DNA of 64,000 nt from Flavobacterium sp. SLB02 (lineage in GTDB: Bacteria; Bacteroidota; Bacteroidia; Flavobacteriales; Flavobacteriaceae): assembly GCF_009664855.1 (NCBI RefSeq), contig NZ_CP045928.1:62001-126000 (forward strand), in the 5' to 3' direction. Positions 1 to 9,507 of the stretch are shown piece by piece. How positions within the stretch are numbered: the first letter of the stretch is position 1; each line of letters opens with the position of its first letter. The position numbers were made by a program, and so were the translations under genes. The notes beneath the pieces were generated by a model. It did no database searches, was not told where the DNA came from, and was given only the letters and a program-made list of their open reading frames with translations.

Positions 1-30
1 TAAAACCGGACCATGGTGTGAGAAATTTTT

Positions 31-171
31 TTGAATAGACTCCTGCTTTAGCTGGAGTTTAGATATAGAATATAAAAATGGCTTTAGCCCAATTTTAAAT
101 GTTTAAAATTGGGCTAAAGCCTGGTGTGGATCAAAAAAAAACCTCCAGCTTTAGCTGGAGGCTATTCAATT
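31..171. repeat. Nested palindromic intergenic element downstream of secA
   Basis: Two imperfect outer arms at 34-62 and 142-169, each containing CTTTAGCTGGAG, enclose a 20-base perfect inverted repeat (80-99 with 103-122). The element fills the space after the secA stop. It resembles the mobile palindromic repeats scattered between flavobacterial genes; family membership is inference. Confidence 0.6.
133..161 (-). terminator. secA: Probable secA terminator
   Basis: On the minus strand a CCTCCAGC/GCTGGAGG hairpin (142-161) is followed by nine Ts (133-141), just after the secA stop codon. This is the classic intrinsic terminator layout. Confidence 0.6.
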
Positions 172-192
172 TATTATTTTAGAAAAAAAATA

Positions 193-3100
193 TTATTTAA
201 CAAGAACCCAAGCGCCAGAAGCGATTAAAGTTTCTGCTTTTTTAAATTTCATTTCTTCAGTTCTGCCTGTTGCAACTTCCTGAACTGTAACAGTATCATT
301 ACGATTGATTTTCGGCATGTCTCTTACAATAGTTTCTGTAACCTGACGTTGTTGTGTTTCTCCAGCTTCGCGGTTGATATCTTCGCTGTTTAGAATTTCG
401 TCTTTGCTTAATTTGAAGTTTTCTTTTTGACGAACTTCTTTTGCTTCGTGAATTTCAGGAACGTTTTGAGCTGGTAAATCACCTTTGAACAAGAATGAGA
501 TAACCTCTTTATTTACGTTGTCTAACATTCCTCTAAACAAATTAAAGGCTTCTAATTTGTAAATAAGCAATGGATCTTTTTGTTCGTGAACGGCTAATTG
601 AACAGATTGTTTCAATTCGTCCATTTTACGTAAGTGTTTTTTCCATGCCTCATCAACAATAGATAAAGTGATGTTTTTCTCGAAATCAGCAATTAATTGA
701 GCACCTTGGCTGTCGTATGCTTTTTTCAAATCAGTAACAACATTCAAAGTCTTGATTCCGTCAGTAAACGGAACTACGATACGTTCGAATTGGTTGTTTG
801 GCTCTTCGTAAACTCCCTGAATAATTGGGTAAGCTTCTCTGGCGCTTCTTTCTGTTTTTTCAGTGTAGAAAGCCAAAGCTTCTTTGTATACTTTTCCAGT
901 AACTTCAATATCTGATAATTTTGTGAAATCTGCCTCAGAGATTGGAGATGTAATTCCGAAATAACGAATTAAATCAAAATCAAATGTTTTGAAATCATTT
1001 GCTATTTTATTGTTGCTCACAATCAATTCGCAAGTATCATAAAGCATATTGGCGATATCAAGTTTCAAACGCTCACCAAACAAAGCGTGACGACGACGTT
1101 TGTAAACTACTTCACGTTGAGAGTTCATAACGTCATCATATTCTAATAAACGTTTACGAACACCAAAGTTGTTTTCTTCTACTTTTTTCTGAGCACGCTC
1201 GATAGATTTAGTCATCATAGAATGCTGAATCACTTCACCTTCCTGAAGTCCCATTCTGTCCATTACTTTAGCAACTCTTTCAGAACCAAATAAACGCATT
1301 AGGTTATCTTCTAGAGAAACATAAAATTGAGAACTTCCCGGATCTCCCTGACGTCCTGCACGACCACGTAACTGTCTGTCTACACGACGCGAATCATGAC
1401 GCTCTGTCCCCACGATTGCTAAACCTCCGGCAGCTTTTACTTCTGGAGATAATTTAATATCGGTACCACGACCAGCCATGTTGGTTGCAATAGTTACAAC
1501 TCCGGCTTTACCTGCTTCTTCTACAATTTGTGCCTCTTGTTTGTGCATTTTAGCATTCAAAACGTTATGGGTAACGCCTCTCATTTTCAACATTCGGCTT
1601 AATAATTCTGAAATCTCTACAGAAGTTGTTCCAATCAATACTGGTCTTCCTGCATTAGATAATTCAGTAACATCTTCGATTACAGCGTTGAATTTCTCAC
1701 GTGTTGTTTTGTAGATGTAATCTTCTTTGTCTTGTCTTGAAATCGGACGGTTGGTTGGAATCTCCACAACGTCTAATTTATAAATCTGCCATAACTCTCC
1801 AGCTTCTGTAACCGCTGTACCTGTCATACCACCTAATTTGCTGTACATTCTGAAATAATTCTGTAATGTAACAGTTGCAAAAGTTTGTGTAGCAGCTTCG
1901 ATTTTTACATTTTCTTTTGCTTCGATCGCCTGGTGTAATCCGTCAGAATAACGACGACCATCCATGATACGACCTGTTTGCTCATCGACAATCATAATTT
2001 TGTTGTCCATGATCACGTATTCTACATCTTTTTCAAAAAGAGCATACGCTTTTAAAAGTTGAGTAAGAGTGTGAATACGCTCGCTTTTTACTCCAAAATC
2101 CTGGAATAATCTTTCTTTAGCTTCGGCTTCACCATCTTTATCCAGTTTTTGTTTTTCGATCGCTGCAATTTCAGTCCCGATATCCGGAAGTACGAAAAAG
2201 TCTGGATCTGTATCTCCTGAAAGGTATTGGATACCGTTATCAGTTAATTCAACCTGGTTGTTTTTTTCTTCAATTACAAAATACAAAGCTTCATCCACTT
2301 TATGCATTTCGCGATTGTTATCCTGCATGTATTGATTTTCGGTTTTCTGAAGTAATTGTTTGATTCCTTCTTCACTCAAAAATTTAATTAATGCTTTGTT
2401 TTTAGGTAAACTTCTGTAAGCTCTCAATAATAAGAATCCACCTTCTTTAGTGTTTCCTTCTTTGATTAGTTTTTTAGCCTCAGCTAAGAAACCATTTGCT
2501 AACTGACGTTGTTGTGCTACTAAGTTTTCGATTTTTGGTTTCAGCTCGTTAAATTCATGACGATCTCCCTGAGGAACCGGTCCTGAAATAATAAGCGGCG
2601 TTCTTGCATCATCAATTAATACAGAATCGACCTCATCGACAATAGCGTAATTGTGTTTTCTTTGCACTAAATCTCCAGGAGAATGTGCCATGTTATCTCT
2701 TAAGTAGTCAAAACCAAATTCGTTGTTGGTTCCGTAAGTGATATCTGCGTCGTATGCTTTTTTTCTTTGTTCTGTACTTGGCTGGTGATTATCGATACAA
2801 TCAACAGTTAAACCGTGAAATTCGAATAAAGGTGCTTTCCATGTACTATCACGTTTTGCTAAGTAGTCATTCACCGTTACTAAGTGAACTCCGTTTCCTG
2901 TCAAAGCATTTAAGTAAAGCGGAAGTGTAGCTACCAAAGTTTTTCCTTCACCCGTTTGCATCTCGGCAACTTTACCTTCGTGCAAAACCATACCACCAAT
3001 TAACTGAACGTCATAGTGAATCATGTCCCAGGTAATTTCTTTACCGGCAGCATTCCATTTGTTTGCCCAAACTGCTTTTTCACCTTCTATAGTGATATAC

Positions 3101-3534
3101 GTTTTTGTAGCTGAAAATTCGCGGTCTTTTGGCGTTGCAGTAACTTCAATAAATGAATTGTCTTTAAAACGACGCGCTGTTTCCTTAACAACAGAAAAAG
3201 CTTCCGGAAGAATTTCCAATAAAGTTTTTTCTGAAATTTCGTATGCTTCTTTTTCAAGAGAATCGATAGCATCATAAAGATCTTCTCTTTTGTCGATGTC
3301 TTCGATGTTTTCAACTTCTGCTTTAAGTGCAGCAATTTTAGCATCTTTATCAGCTCTTGCTTCTTTTATTTTTTCTTTAAAAAATACGGTTCTGGCTCTC
3401 AATTCGTCGTGAGACAAACTCATTAAGCTGGTTTCGAATGTTTTAATTTTGTTTAAATAGGGCTGTAAAGCTTTGACATCTTTCTGTGATTTATCACCTA
3501 CAAAGACTTTAATAATACTGTTTATGAAACTCAT
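193..3534 (-). CDS. secA: Preprotein translocase ATPase SecA
   Basis: Motor ATPase of the Sec pathway, which drives unfolded preproteins through SecYEG at the inner membrane. At 1113 residues it is longer than the roughly 900 of E. coli SecA, as is usual in Bacteroidota. Walker A TGEGKT is at residues 194-199 and the DEVD Walker B box at 300-303. The later helicase motif includes [14 protein letters not shown]. Extra length lies at residues about 60-100 and in a lysine/glutamate-rich stretch after the DEVD box (about 330-480). The C-terminus ends in WVLVK without the Cys-rich zinc tail that binds SecB in proteobacteria. It appears monocistronic, with a terminator hairpin just after it. Identification is firm. 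Confidence 0.98.
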   Translation of the reverse strand: MSFINSIIKVFVGDKSQKDVKALQPYLNKIKTFETSLMSLSHDELRARTVFFKEKIKEARADKDAKIAALKAEVENIEDIDKREDLYDAIDSLEKEAYEISEKTLLEILPEAFSVVKETARRFKDNSFIEVTATPKDREFSATKTYITIEGEKAVWANKWNAAGKEITWDMIHYDVQLIGGMVLHEGKVAEMQTGEGKTLVATLPLYLNALTGNGVHLVTVNDYLAKRDSTWKAPLFEFHGLTVDCIDNHQPSTEQRKKAYDADITYGTNNEFGFDYLRDNMAHSPGDLVQRKHNYAIVDEVDSVLIDDARTPLIISGPVPQGDRHEFNELKPKIENLVAQQRQLANGFLAEAKKLIKEGNTKEGGFLLLRAYRSLPKNKALIKFLSEEGIKQLLQKTENQYMQDNNREMHKVDEALYFVIEEKNNQVELTDNGIQYLSGDTDPDFFVLPDIGTEIAAIEKQKLDKDGEAEAKERLFQDFGVKSERIHTLTQLLKAYALFEKDVEYVIMDNKIMIVDEQTGRIMDGRRYSDGLHQAIEAKENVKIEAATQTFATVTLQNYFRMYSKLGGMTGTAVTEAGELWQIYKLDVVEIPTNRPISRQDKEDYIYKTTREKFNAVIEDVTELSNAGRPVLIGTTSVEISELLSRMLKMRGVTHNVLNAKMHKQEAQIVEEAGKAGVVTIATNMAGRGTDIKLSPEVKAAGGLAIVGTERHDSRRVDRQLRGRAGRQGDPGSSQFYVSLEDNLMRLFGSERVAKVMDRMGLQEGEVIQHSMMTKSIERAQKKVEENNFGVRKRLLEYDDVMNSQREVVYKRRRHALFGERLKLDIANMLYDTCELIVSNNKIANDFKTFDFDLIRYFGITSPISEADFTKLSDIEVTGKVYKEALAFYTEKTERSAREAYPIIQGVYEEPNNQFERIVVPFTDGIKTLNVVTDLKKAYDSQGAQLIADFEKNITLSIVDEAWKKHLRKMDELKQSVQLAVHEQKDPLLIYKLEAFNLFRGMLDNVNKEVISFLFKGDLPAQNVPEIHEAKEVRQKENFKLSKDEILNSEDINREAGETQQRQVTETIVRDMPKINRNDTVTVQEVATGRTEEMKFKKAETLIASGAWVLVK

Positions 3535-3577
3535 GATTTATTGTATTTCTATTTTATGTAAATGTGTATTTGAACCA

Positions 3578-3610
3578 AAAAAAAAGCCTCGGTGATGAGA
3601 CTTTTTTCTT
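3578..3610 (-). terminator. Terminator between the DUF2795 gene and secA
   Basis: On the minus strand GTCTC and GAGGC arms, flanked by A-runs and followed by a run of Ts, form a hairpin just after the DUF2795 stop. It should separate that gene from secA. Confidence 0.5.
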
Positions 3611-3621
3611 TGGTTTATTTT

Positions 3622-3843
3622 TTAATATTCATCCTCGTTCCAAAGATAATCTTCGTCTGTTGGATAATCAGGCCAAATTTCTTCCATTGATTCATATATC
3701 TCTCCTTCATCTTCGATTGATTGAAGGTTTTCTACTACTTCTAATGGAGCACCAGCTCTAATGGCGTAGTCTATAAGTTCATCTTTGTTAGCAGGCCATG
3801 GCGCATCACTTAAATAAGATGCTAATTCTAATGTCCAATACAT
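3622..3843 (-). CDS. DUF2795 domain small acidic protein
   Basis: A 73-residue acidic cytoplasmic protein of the DUF2795 type. The N-terminal half carries the family pattern, with hydrophobic residues around LELASYLSDAPWP and then NKDELIDYAIRAGAP. The C-terminal third is almost entirely acidic and ends DEDYLWNEDEY. The function of the family is unknown. A -7 promoter element at 3865-3872 on the minus strand lies 22 bases before the start, and a terminator follows the stop, so it is probably its own transcription unit next to secA. Confidence 0.85.
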   Translation of the reverse strand: MYWTLELASYLSDAPWPANKDELIDYAIRAGAPLEVVENLQSIEDEGEIYESMEEIWPDYPTDEDYLWNEDEY

Positions 3844-3864
3844 CTGTTATCTGTTTAGTTTGTG

Positions 3865-3872
3865 CAAAAATA
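3865..3872 (-). promoter_or_regulatory. Flavobacterial -7 element for the DUF2795 gene
   Basis: TATTTTTG on the minus strand matches the flavobacterial -7 consensus TAnnTTTG and lies 22 bases upstream of the start codon. Confidence 0.5.
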
Positions 3873-3943
3873 AATTTTTTACTGAAAAAGACAAGTAAAT
3901 TTTGATTTATTTTAGTAAAATTTAAGAACGTCTCTATAAATTG

Positions 3944-4012
3944 CGGATTTTAGATTGTTGATTTTAGATTTTTAAGCTCTTAATCTAAAATCTTAAGTCT
4001 GAAATCTAAAAT
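3944..4012. repeat. GATTTTAGATT-type inverted repeat
   Basis: Repeated GATTTTAGATT on the left and AATCTAAAATC on the right form a long AT-rich hairpin just downstream of the adenosyltransferase gene. A short related copy (AATCTAAAATCTAAAATT) precedes position 4664. It may serve as a terminator and looks like an interspersed repeat. Confidence 0.5.
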
Positions 4013-4013
4013 T

Positions 4014-4583
4014 TCATTTTCTCGGAATCCATTTCACTTCATCCGCTTTTAAGTCTGAGGACAACTTCCGTGCCAAGACAAAAAGGTAGTCAGAAAGTCG
4101 GTTTAAGTACTTGATTGCGATTTCAGGAACCTGTTCATTATGGCTTAAATGTACTGCCAAACGCTCTGCGCGACGGCAAATACAGCGTGCAATATGACAA
4201 TGTGACACGGTAGGATGTCCGCCTGGCAAAACAAAATGAGTCATTTGCGGAAGACTTTCTTCCATTTTATCAATTTCGTTTTCTAATAATTCGATATCAG
4301 ACTCTATGATTCCAAGGTTTTTCAATCGAAGTTCACCGTTTTTTAAAACTTCTTTTTCTGCCGGAGTGGCTAAAATGGCTCCAACGGTAAATAATCTATC
4401 CTGAATTTCGATTAAAATAGTTTTATAATGCGCATCGATTTCCTGATCGCGAATAAGACCTATATAAGAGTTCAGTTCGTCAACAGTTCCGTAACTGTCA
4501 ATACGAATGTGATCTTTAGGAACGCGCGTGCCTCCAAAAAGAGCTGTCGTTCCTTTATCTCCGGTTTTTGTGTATACTTTCAT
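4014..4583 (-). CDS. Cob(I)yrinic acid a,c-diamide adenosyltransferase, PduO type
   Basis: Transfers the 5'-deoxyadenosyl group of ATP to cob(I)alamin to make adenosylcobalamin. The 189-residue length is normal for the PduO family. The N-terminus carries the ATP-binding signature YTKTGDKGTTALFGG. The C-terminal half has the conserved ARCICRRAER helix and YLNRLSDYLFVLAR. It is the downstream partner of the ABC ATPase gene (81-base gap, same strand), though nothing shows a functional link. The cobalamin-binding radical SAM protein at 45657 may be one of several users of cobalamin in this organism, but that class uses methyl- or unmodified cobalamin, so the connection is loose. Confidence 0.93.
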   Translation of the reverse strand: MKVYTKTGDKGTTALFGGTRVPKDHIRIDSYGTVDELNSYIGLIRDQEIDAHYKTILIEIQDRLFTVGAILATPAEKEVLKNGELRLKNLGIIESDIELLENEIDKMEESLPQMTHFVLPGGHPTVSHCHIARCICRRAERLAVHLSHNEQVPEIAIKYLNRLSDYLFVLARKLSSDLKADEVKWIPRK

Positions 4584-4599
4584 TTTTTTTTTTAGATGA

Positions 4600-4636
4600 T
4601 AAGTTTCTGAGATGCTAAGTGACTAAGTTTTTTTAG
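4600..4636. repeat. Half copy of a CTAAG-type intergenic repeat
   Basis: Contains TGCTAAGTGACTAAGTTTTTTT, related to the fuller inverted repeat at 23026-23107. It lies between the ATPase and adenosyltransferase genes. Confidence 0.4.
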
Positions 4637-4663
4637 ATTTAGAAAATAATCTAAAATCTAAAA

Positions 4664-5350
4664 TTACTTCGTCGTGTCGCTTTCAATCAATCCATCACGC
4701 AAACGTATTACACGATGCGCATAAGCTGCGATGTCTTCTTCGTGGGTTACCAAAATAACGGTGTTTCCCTGAGCGTGGATATCACCAAAAAGCTTCATGA
4801 TTTCTACAGAGGTTTTACTGTCTAAGTTTCCGGTAGGTTCATCGGCCAGGATAATCGACGGTTTATTGACCAAAGCTCGGGCAATGGCGACACGCTGGCG
4901 CTGACCTCCTGATAGCTGATTAGGCTGGTGATCCATCCTGTCGGCAAGATTTACTTGTTTTAGAACTTCAATCGCACGTTCGTTACGTTCAGATTTAGAA
5001 TATCCGGCATAAATCATGGGTAGGGCAACATTATCTAAAGCGGTAGTTCTGGGCAAAAGATTAAAGGTTTGAAATACAAATCCAATTTCTTTGTTTCGAA
5101 TTCCGGCCAGTTCATCATCTTTCATTTGGCTCACATCTTTTCCATTCAATACATAATGTCCGGAAGTTGGCGTGTCCAGACAACCTAATAAATTCATTAA
5201 AGTTGATTTTCCGGATCCTGATGGTCCCATTAAAGCTACGTATTCGCCTTTGTTGATTTCTAAATCTATACCTTTTAAGACATAGACGATTTCGTTACCT
5301 AATACAAAATCTCTTTTGATGTTGGTTATTTTAATTAATGGATTTGCCAT
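4664..5350 (-). CDS. ABC transporter ATP-binding protein, LolD/MacB type
   Basis: A 228-residue ATPase subunit with Walker [10 protein letters not shown] (residues 42-50), signature [15 protein letters not shown] (146-160) and Walker [12 protein letters not shown] (167-177). The length and the GNLD box place it with the MacB/LolD/FtsE group, which powers mechanotransmission exporters or lipoprotein release at the inner membrane. No permease gene is adjacent, so the partner must be encoded elsewhere and the substrate cannot be assigned. The next gene on the strand is the cobalamin adenosyltransferase. Confidence 0.9.
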   Translation of the reverse strand: MANPLIKITNIKRDFVLGNEIVYVLKGIDLEINKGEYVALMGPSGSGKSTLMNLLGCLDTPTSGHYVLNGKDVSQMKDDELAGIRNKEIGFVFQTFNLLPRTTALDNVALPMIYAGYSKSERNERAIEVLKQVNLADRMDHQPNQLSGGQRQRVAIARALVNKPSIILADEPTGNLDSKTSVEIMKLFGDIHAQGNTVILVTHEEDIAAYAHRVIRLRDGLIESDTTK

Positions 5351-5658
5351 TTCGATTTACAATTTTGGATTTAAAAGTACAAAACACTTTTCAATAAACG
5401 ATAAGTAGCCTGAAATTGATTTTTGTTACAAAACAACTGTATATAGGGCTTTGCTCCCCCAAAGCAATAGTTTTTACTATTATTATATTTCATTGATTGA
5501 AAAAGTTGTTATATGATTATAAAATGATTTTACATAATTATCATATTTTTAAAATTTTATTGAATTATTTTAATTTTAAATATTAAAAAAATGATAATTA
5601 TTTATTTTTATTTAAAAATTTAACTATATTTGTTATCTAATCTTAAATAATCAGAATT
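5351..5658. other. AT-rich divergent intergenic region
   Basis: A 308-base gap between divergent genes with no reading frame worth calling. It holds a small GCTTTG/CAAAGC hairpin near 5452-5467 and then a very AT-rich tract ending in the promoter element at 5625-5632. Confidence 0.5.
5625..5632 (+). promoter_or_regulatory. Flavobacterial -7 element for the 5659 lipoprotein
   Basis: TATATTTG, a perfect TAnnTTTG match, 26 bases before the ATG. No clear -33 TTTG is visible at normal spacing. Confidence 0.55.
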
Positions 5659-6318
5659 ATGAAAAACATACAATTATTGTCAGGAATTGCATTTATTGCA
5701 TTAGCATTTACATCGTGTAAAGATGAAAAACAGGAAAAAGCTCAAAAAACAGTCGATGCTTATGTAGCCTACGTAGATTCGGTTAAAAATGTAAAAGCCG
5801 ATGATTTAAAAGCCGATTGGAAAGATGTGGAAGCTGAATACGACAGAAAAGCTGCGGAAGCTCAAACTGCACTTGCCGATCTAAAAGACAATTCAGCAGC
5901 AACACAAAAAATAAATGAGAGTAAGCTAAAATATGAAGAGTTTAAAAATGAAATGACCACCGTTTTTGCCCCTCCTGCTCCAAGCCCAAAACAACAATTA
6001 AGAAACGCCTTATTTGGTGAAGGAAAAATTGGCGATGATATGAATTTTGACTGGGTAAACGCTAAAAATATTCATAGTGTATACCAACAATTTGTACATA
6101 CAGTAGAGGATAATAAAGATAAATATTCTCGTGAAGATTGGGATGAAGTAAAATTAATGTATGAAGCACTTGACAGTCGTAAAAATACAGTTGAAAAAGA
6201 AGGACTTACATCTGAAGACAATAGAAAAATTGCAGGTTTGAAAGTGAAATTTGCTCCAATGTACACTCTTAACAGAATGGGAGCTAAATCAGAAGAAAAT
6301 AAAGCTGCTAAAAAATAA
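5659..6318 (+). CDS. Uncharacterised coiled-coil lipoprotein
   Basis: A 219-residue protein with a lipoprotein signal (hydrophobic residues 4-17, lipobox FTSC, then KDEKQEK). The mature part is highly charged and helical: Asp/Lys/Glu/Ala-rich segments at about 25-100, a short proline-rich linker PPAPSPKQ at about 113, and a second helical block to the end. It is probably periplasmic or outer-membrane anchored. I recognise no catalytic motif and assign no function. It has its own promoter and a strong terminator, so it is monocistronic. Confidence 0.85.
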   Translation: MKNIQLLSGIAFIALAFTSCKDEKQEKAQKTVDAYVAYVDSVKNVKADDLKADWKDVEAEYDRKAAEAQTALADLKDNSAATQKINESKLKYEEFKNEMTTVFAPPAPSPKQQLRNALFGEGKIGDDMNFDWVNAKNIHSVYQQFVHTVEDNKDKYSREDWDEVKLMYEALDSRKNTVEKEGLTSEDNRKIAGLKVKFAPMYTLNRMGAKSEENKAAKK

Positions 6319-6340
6319 TTAAGTAAATTGAATTAGTATT

Positions 6341-6370
6341 AAAAAGGCAATCAGAAATGATTGCCTTTTT
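6341..6370. terminator. Bidirectional terminator hairpin
   Basis: AAAAAGGCAATCA and its exact complement TGATTGCCTTTTT flank a GAAA tetraloop. It lies between the convergent lipoprotein and methyltransferase genes and ends in a T-run in both directions. Confidence 0.85.
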
Positions 6371-6371
6371 T

Positions 6372-7151
6372 TTATGTCCTAATTACAAAGTGTTCTTTTT
6401 CCTGCTCGTACCTGAAAAACACAAATCCCCACTGAAAAGTATCAATAGTTACGGTAACTCTTGGATGATTCTTAATTATTTCCCAGGCATCTTCCATTTC
6501 TGGTGACCAGTGAATATCATCGAATATCCAAACGGAATCATTTGTGATAGTGGTTAACAGCAAATCAAAGTAGGCTAAGGTTGCTTTTTTCGAATGATTG
6601 CCGTCAAAATAGATCAGGTCGTAATCTGTAGATTGCAGATTTGTACGAACTAAAAAGTCTTCAAATTCGGTTATAATTGTGTCAACGTTTTTGCAATCAA
6701 AATTTTCTAAATGGTTTTTTGCAACATTTCCGGTTTCCGGACAGCCATCGAGTGTAATTATTTTTGCTTTTGGATTTCCTAATGCTAATGCAGAAGTGGC
6801 TAAACCTAATGAAGTTCCTATTTCCAGAATATTTTTAGATTGGAAATAATTGGTAACTCTAAAAAGTAACTCGGCACGTTTTGGTGAAATTCCTGCGGTT
6901 TTTGCTATTTTCGAAATTTGTCTTGTATTCGATTTAAATACTTTTGATCCCGCACCAAAATCTGTTACTTCTATAAAATTTTTATTTTCTAAAAGCGATT
7001 TTCGATAGTTTTTCAGGATCGAATATTCGGGTTTCGATTTTTTATCGTAAAAACATTTCGTCAATAAATTAAATACGAATGGCGAATGTACTCCGTGTTC
7101 GTTTTTTGAATTCCAAAGGAATTTTAAATAAGATTTTATCTGAAATAGCAT
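6372..7151 (-). CDS. Class I SAM-dependent methyltransferase (Methyltransf_24-like)
   Basis: Likely O-methyltransferase of unknown substrate. The Rossmann motif I is ILEIGTSLGLATSALA. Further motifs are IITLDGCPETG (acidic end of strand 2), YDLIYFDGNHSKKAT (motif with catalytic-type Asp and His) and VWIFDDIHWSPEM. I chose the Met at 7151 (MLFQIKSYLKFLW) over the upstream in-frame Met at 7196, because the extra 15 residues are unlike the family and would push into the promoter region of the divergent SDR gene. The N-terminal ~100 residues (NEHGVHSPFVFNL) are typical of the Bacteroidota form. The product should be cytoplasmic. Confidence 0.85.
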   Translation of the reverse strand: MLFQIKSYLKFLWNSKNEHGVHSPFVFNLLTKCFYDKKSKPEYSILKNYRKSLLENKNFIEVTDFGAGSKVFKSNTRQISKIAKTAGISPKRAELLFRVTNYFQSKNILEIGTSLGLATSALALGNPKAKIITLDGCPETGNVAKNHLENFDCKNVDTIITEFEDFLVRTNLQSTDYDLIYFDGNHSKKATLAYFDLLLTTITNDSVWIFDDIHWSPEMEDAWEIIKNHPRVTVTIDTFQWGFVFFRYEQEKEHFVIRT

Positions 7152-7255
7152 AGAAATAGTTACATCTGAATGCGAAGATAGTAAGATAATGATCAATAGT
7201 CAAAAGGGAAGACTTTGTTACTTTCGGTTTAAGATCTTTCAGAGTTCAAAAACAC

Positions 7256-7263
7256 TATATTTG
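7256..7263 (+). promoter_or_regulatory. Flavobacterial -7 element for the SDR gene
   Basis: TATATTTG followed by CG, matching the -7 consensus, about 36 bases before the ATG at 7300. Confidence 0.5.
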
Positions 7264-7299
7264 CGAACTTTAATTTAAGCTAATAGTAATACGTTTTTT

Positions 7300-8853
7300 A
7301 TGATGTTGAAGGAAGAAATAGAAGGTACAAGCAAGATATCTTCTGAAGAGATTAATCGATGCATTGCTATTTTAGCACAATTGAATACTAATACAGATCA
7401 GATATTTGATATTCCGAAAGAGCAACGAATCGCTCTGATCAAAGAAGCCGGAATGTTCTCGCGACCTGATCGCGATGAGTTTTCGAGAAGGGTTAAAGAC
7501 GGAGTACTTGCCGCAAAACGTAAAAAAGAAAAGAAAGACAAAACCGCTCGTAAAGAAACAGGAATTCGTCATGCACGTGAAGCCAGTATTTTTGTGGCTC
7601 CCAAATTATTGGCTCTAAATGATCTGGCCCACAAAGAACAATTAGAACTTGAAACTCCAAGAAATTGCTACGTTTGTAAAACTGAGTTTACCAAAATGCA
7701 TCACTTTTATGATACGATGTGTACAGATTGTGGTGATTTTAATTATGCCAAACGTTTCCAAACGGCCGATGTAAAAGGACAGGTTGCCATTATAACTGGT
7801 TCTCGTTTAAAAATTGGTTATCATATTACTCTAATGCTTTTGCGAGGTGGAGCAACTGTGATTGCTACCACTCGTTTTCCGGTTGATTCGGCTTTGCGTT
7901 TTGCTAAAGAAGAAGATTTTATGGATTGGGGGCATCGCCTAAAAATTCATGGTTTAGATTTACGACACATACCAAGTGTAGAGATTTTTTGCAATTTTAT
8001 TGAGCAAAAATACGAGCGTTTAGATATTCTGATTAATAATGCAGCCCAAACCGTTAGAAGACCTGCAGGGTTTTATTCGCATTTAATGCAAAATGAAGAA
8101 TTATCAATAAGTGCACTGCCCAAACAAGCACAGGAATTATTAGGAGATCATCTTAATTGTCTCGATGAATTGAAAATGCTGACAAGCGGAGCTTCATCCA
8201 GCGAAAATATGCCGGTAACCTGGCACGGACCTGAACCCGGAATTGGTTTGCGTGCTTCGGCGCAATTGTCTCAAATTCCGTATTCTTTTGATAATGCATT
8301 GGTAGTCAATGAAGTTTTTCCGGAAGGAGAACTTGATGCCGATTTACAGCAAGTCGATTTACGTAAAACGAATAGTTGGCGTTTGCGTTTAGGTCAAATA
8401 GAAACTACTGAAATGATCGAAGTACAATTGGTCAATTCTGTTGCGCCTTTTGTATTGTGCAACCGACTTTCGGAAGTAATGAAAAAGAACCATACGGGGA
8501 AAAAACATATCATTAATGTTTCGGCTATGGAAGGGAAGTTTCATCGCTTTTTTAAAGAAGACCGTCATCCGCATACGAATATGGCAAAAGCAGCTTTGAA
8601 TATGTTAACACATACATCATCCGGAACTTTAGCCAAACATGGTATTTTTATGAATGCTGTTGATACCGGTTGGGTAACGGATGAAGATCCTGCCGAATTG
8701 GCCAAAAAGAAACAGGAATTAGAAGATTTTCAACCGCCATTGGATATTGTTGATGGCGCTGCACGCGTTATGGATCCTTTATTTGACGGTATCAATACAG
8801 GAAAGCACTGGTGCGGAAAATTTCTGAAAGATTATAACCCGATTCCCTGGTAG
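7300..8853 (+). CDS. Zinc-finger SDR-family protein with altered catalytic site
   Basis: A 517-residue protein, about twice the length of a classical short-chain dehydrogenase. Residues 1-120 are charged and helical with a Lys-rich stretch. Residues about 125-150 hold two CxxC pairs (CYVC and CTDC) that probably bind zinc. The Rossmann part starts at [13 protein letters not shown] with the glycine-rich turn, and the NNAG-type motif reads [10 protein letters not shown]. The catalytic region is NVSAMEGKF, then [12 protein letters not shown]. The Lys is present, but the position four before it, normally Tyr, is Thr. The cofactor fold is therefore intact while proton donation must differ, or the protein is not an oxidoreductase. 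Substrate unknown. It is a single-gene unit with its own promoter and a terminator at 8902. Confidence 0.85.
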   Translation: MMLKEEIEGTSKISSEEINRCIAILAQLNTNTDQIFDIPKEQRIALIKEAGMFSRPDRDEFSRRVKDGVLAAKRKKEKKDKTARKETGIRHAREASIFVAPKLLALNDLAHKEQLELETPRNCYVCKTEFTKMHHFYDTMCTDCGDFNYAKRFQTADVKGQVAIITGSRLKIGYHITLMLLRGGATVIATTRFPVDSALRFAKEEDFMDWGHRLKIHGLDLRHIPSVEIFCNFIEQKYERLDILINNAAQTVRRPAGFYSHLMQNEELSISALPKQAQELLGDHLNCLDELKMLTSGASSSENMPVTWHGPEPGIGLRASAQLSQIPYSFDNALVVNEVFPEGELDADLQQVDLRKTNSWRLRLGQIETTEMIEVQLVNSVAPFVLCNRLSEVMKKNHTGKKHIINVSAMEGKFHRFFKEDRHPHTNMAKAALNMLTHTSSGTLAKHGIFMNAVDTGWVTDEDPAELAKKKQELEDFQPPLDIVDGAARVMDPLFDGINTGKHWCGKFLKDYNPIPW

Positions 8854-8901
8854 AATTAGTTTTCAATCTCGGTTGCAGTTTTCAGTTTTTCTGCCTGACC
8901 C

Positions 8902-8942
8902 AAAAAAGCCACAACAGAATTAAATTTTGTTATGGCTTTTTT
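8902..8942. terminator. Bidirectional terminator hairpin
   Basis: AAAAAAGCCA-CAACA and TGTT-TGGCTTTTTT arms around an AT-rich loop, lying between the convergent SDR and GNAT genes. Confidence 0.75.
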
Positions 8943-8963
8943 GAAATTAAAAAAATAATACTT

Positions 8964-9419
8964 TTAAATTTTATTAGCTGCGTTTTCTAGTTTCATTTTT
9001 AAAATTGGGTAGTCTTTTCCTTCGTCATCTTTATCGGTTCTATCGTAGGGTACAAATCCAAATTTTGAATAAAAATTTACAGCATTTTGATTTTGTTCAT
9101 TTACGTCAACTTTGTCTGCATCCAGTTCATTAATAGCAAAATTCATTAATGTTTTGCCCAATCCTTTTCCAATATGTTCCGGTGCTAAGAACAACATTTC
9201 GATTTTATGTTCTGCAACACCCGTAAAACCAAGAACTTTATCACCCTGTGTAAGGCAAAATACTGGAAAAGAGTTAAAATCGATATTGGATACGATTTTT
9301 TTATAATAATCAATATCAGATGAATTTAGAAAATCATGTGTTGCACGAACAGAATTCTCCCAAACGAGAATCATCTCTTCTTTAAAAGTATCATTATAAG
9401 GTTGTATTTCAATCTTCAT
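8964..9419 (-). CDS. GNAT-family N-acetyltransferase
   Basis: A 151-residue protein from the Met at 9419 (MKIEIQPYNDTFKEE). The in-frame Met 14 codons upstream adds MVFYFCKKVNTKD, which is unlike the family and overlaps the terminator of the next gene. The acetyl-CoA-binding motif A is IEMLFLAPEHIGKGLGKTL, and the C-terminal motif is VNEQNQNAVNFYSKFGF, typical of GNAT enzymes. It transfers an acetyl group from acetyl-CoA to an amine; the acceptor cannot be read from the sequence. Confidence 0.88.
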   Translation of the reverse strand: MKIEIQPYNDTFKEEMILVWENSVRATHDFLNSSDIDYYKKIVSNIDFNSFPVFCLTQGDKVLGFTGVAEHKIEMLFLAPEHIGKGLGKTLMNFAINELDADKVDVNEQNQNAVNFYSKFGFVPYDRTDKDDEGKDYPILKMKLENAANKI

Positions 9420-9452
9420 TTTATCTTTTGTGTTTACTTTTTTACAAAAATA

Positions 9453-9490
9453 AAAAACCACAACAAATAATTTTCTGTTGTAGTTTTTTT
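9453..9490 (-). terminator. Terminator of the stress-protein gene
   Basis: AAAAACCACAACA and TGTTGTAGTTTTTTT arms form a hairpin after the 9508-10050 gene, with a T-run on the minus strand. Confidence 0.6.
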
Positions 9491-9507
9491 ATTGAAAAAC
9501 AAATAGA

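Noticed and set aside
9420..9461. A longer start for the GNAT protein
   Set aside because: The extra residues overlap the terminator of the neighbouring gene and are unlike the family.
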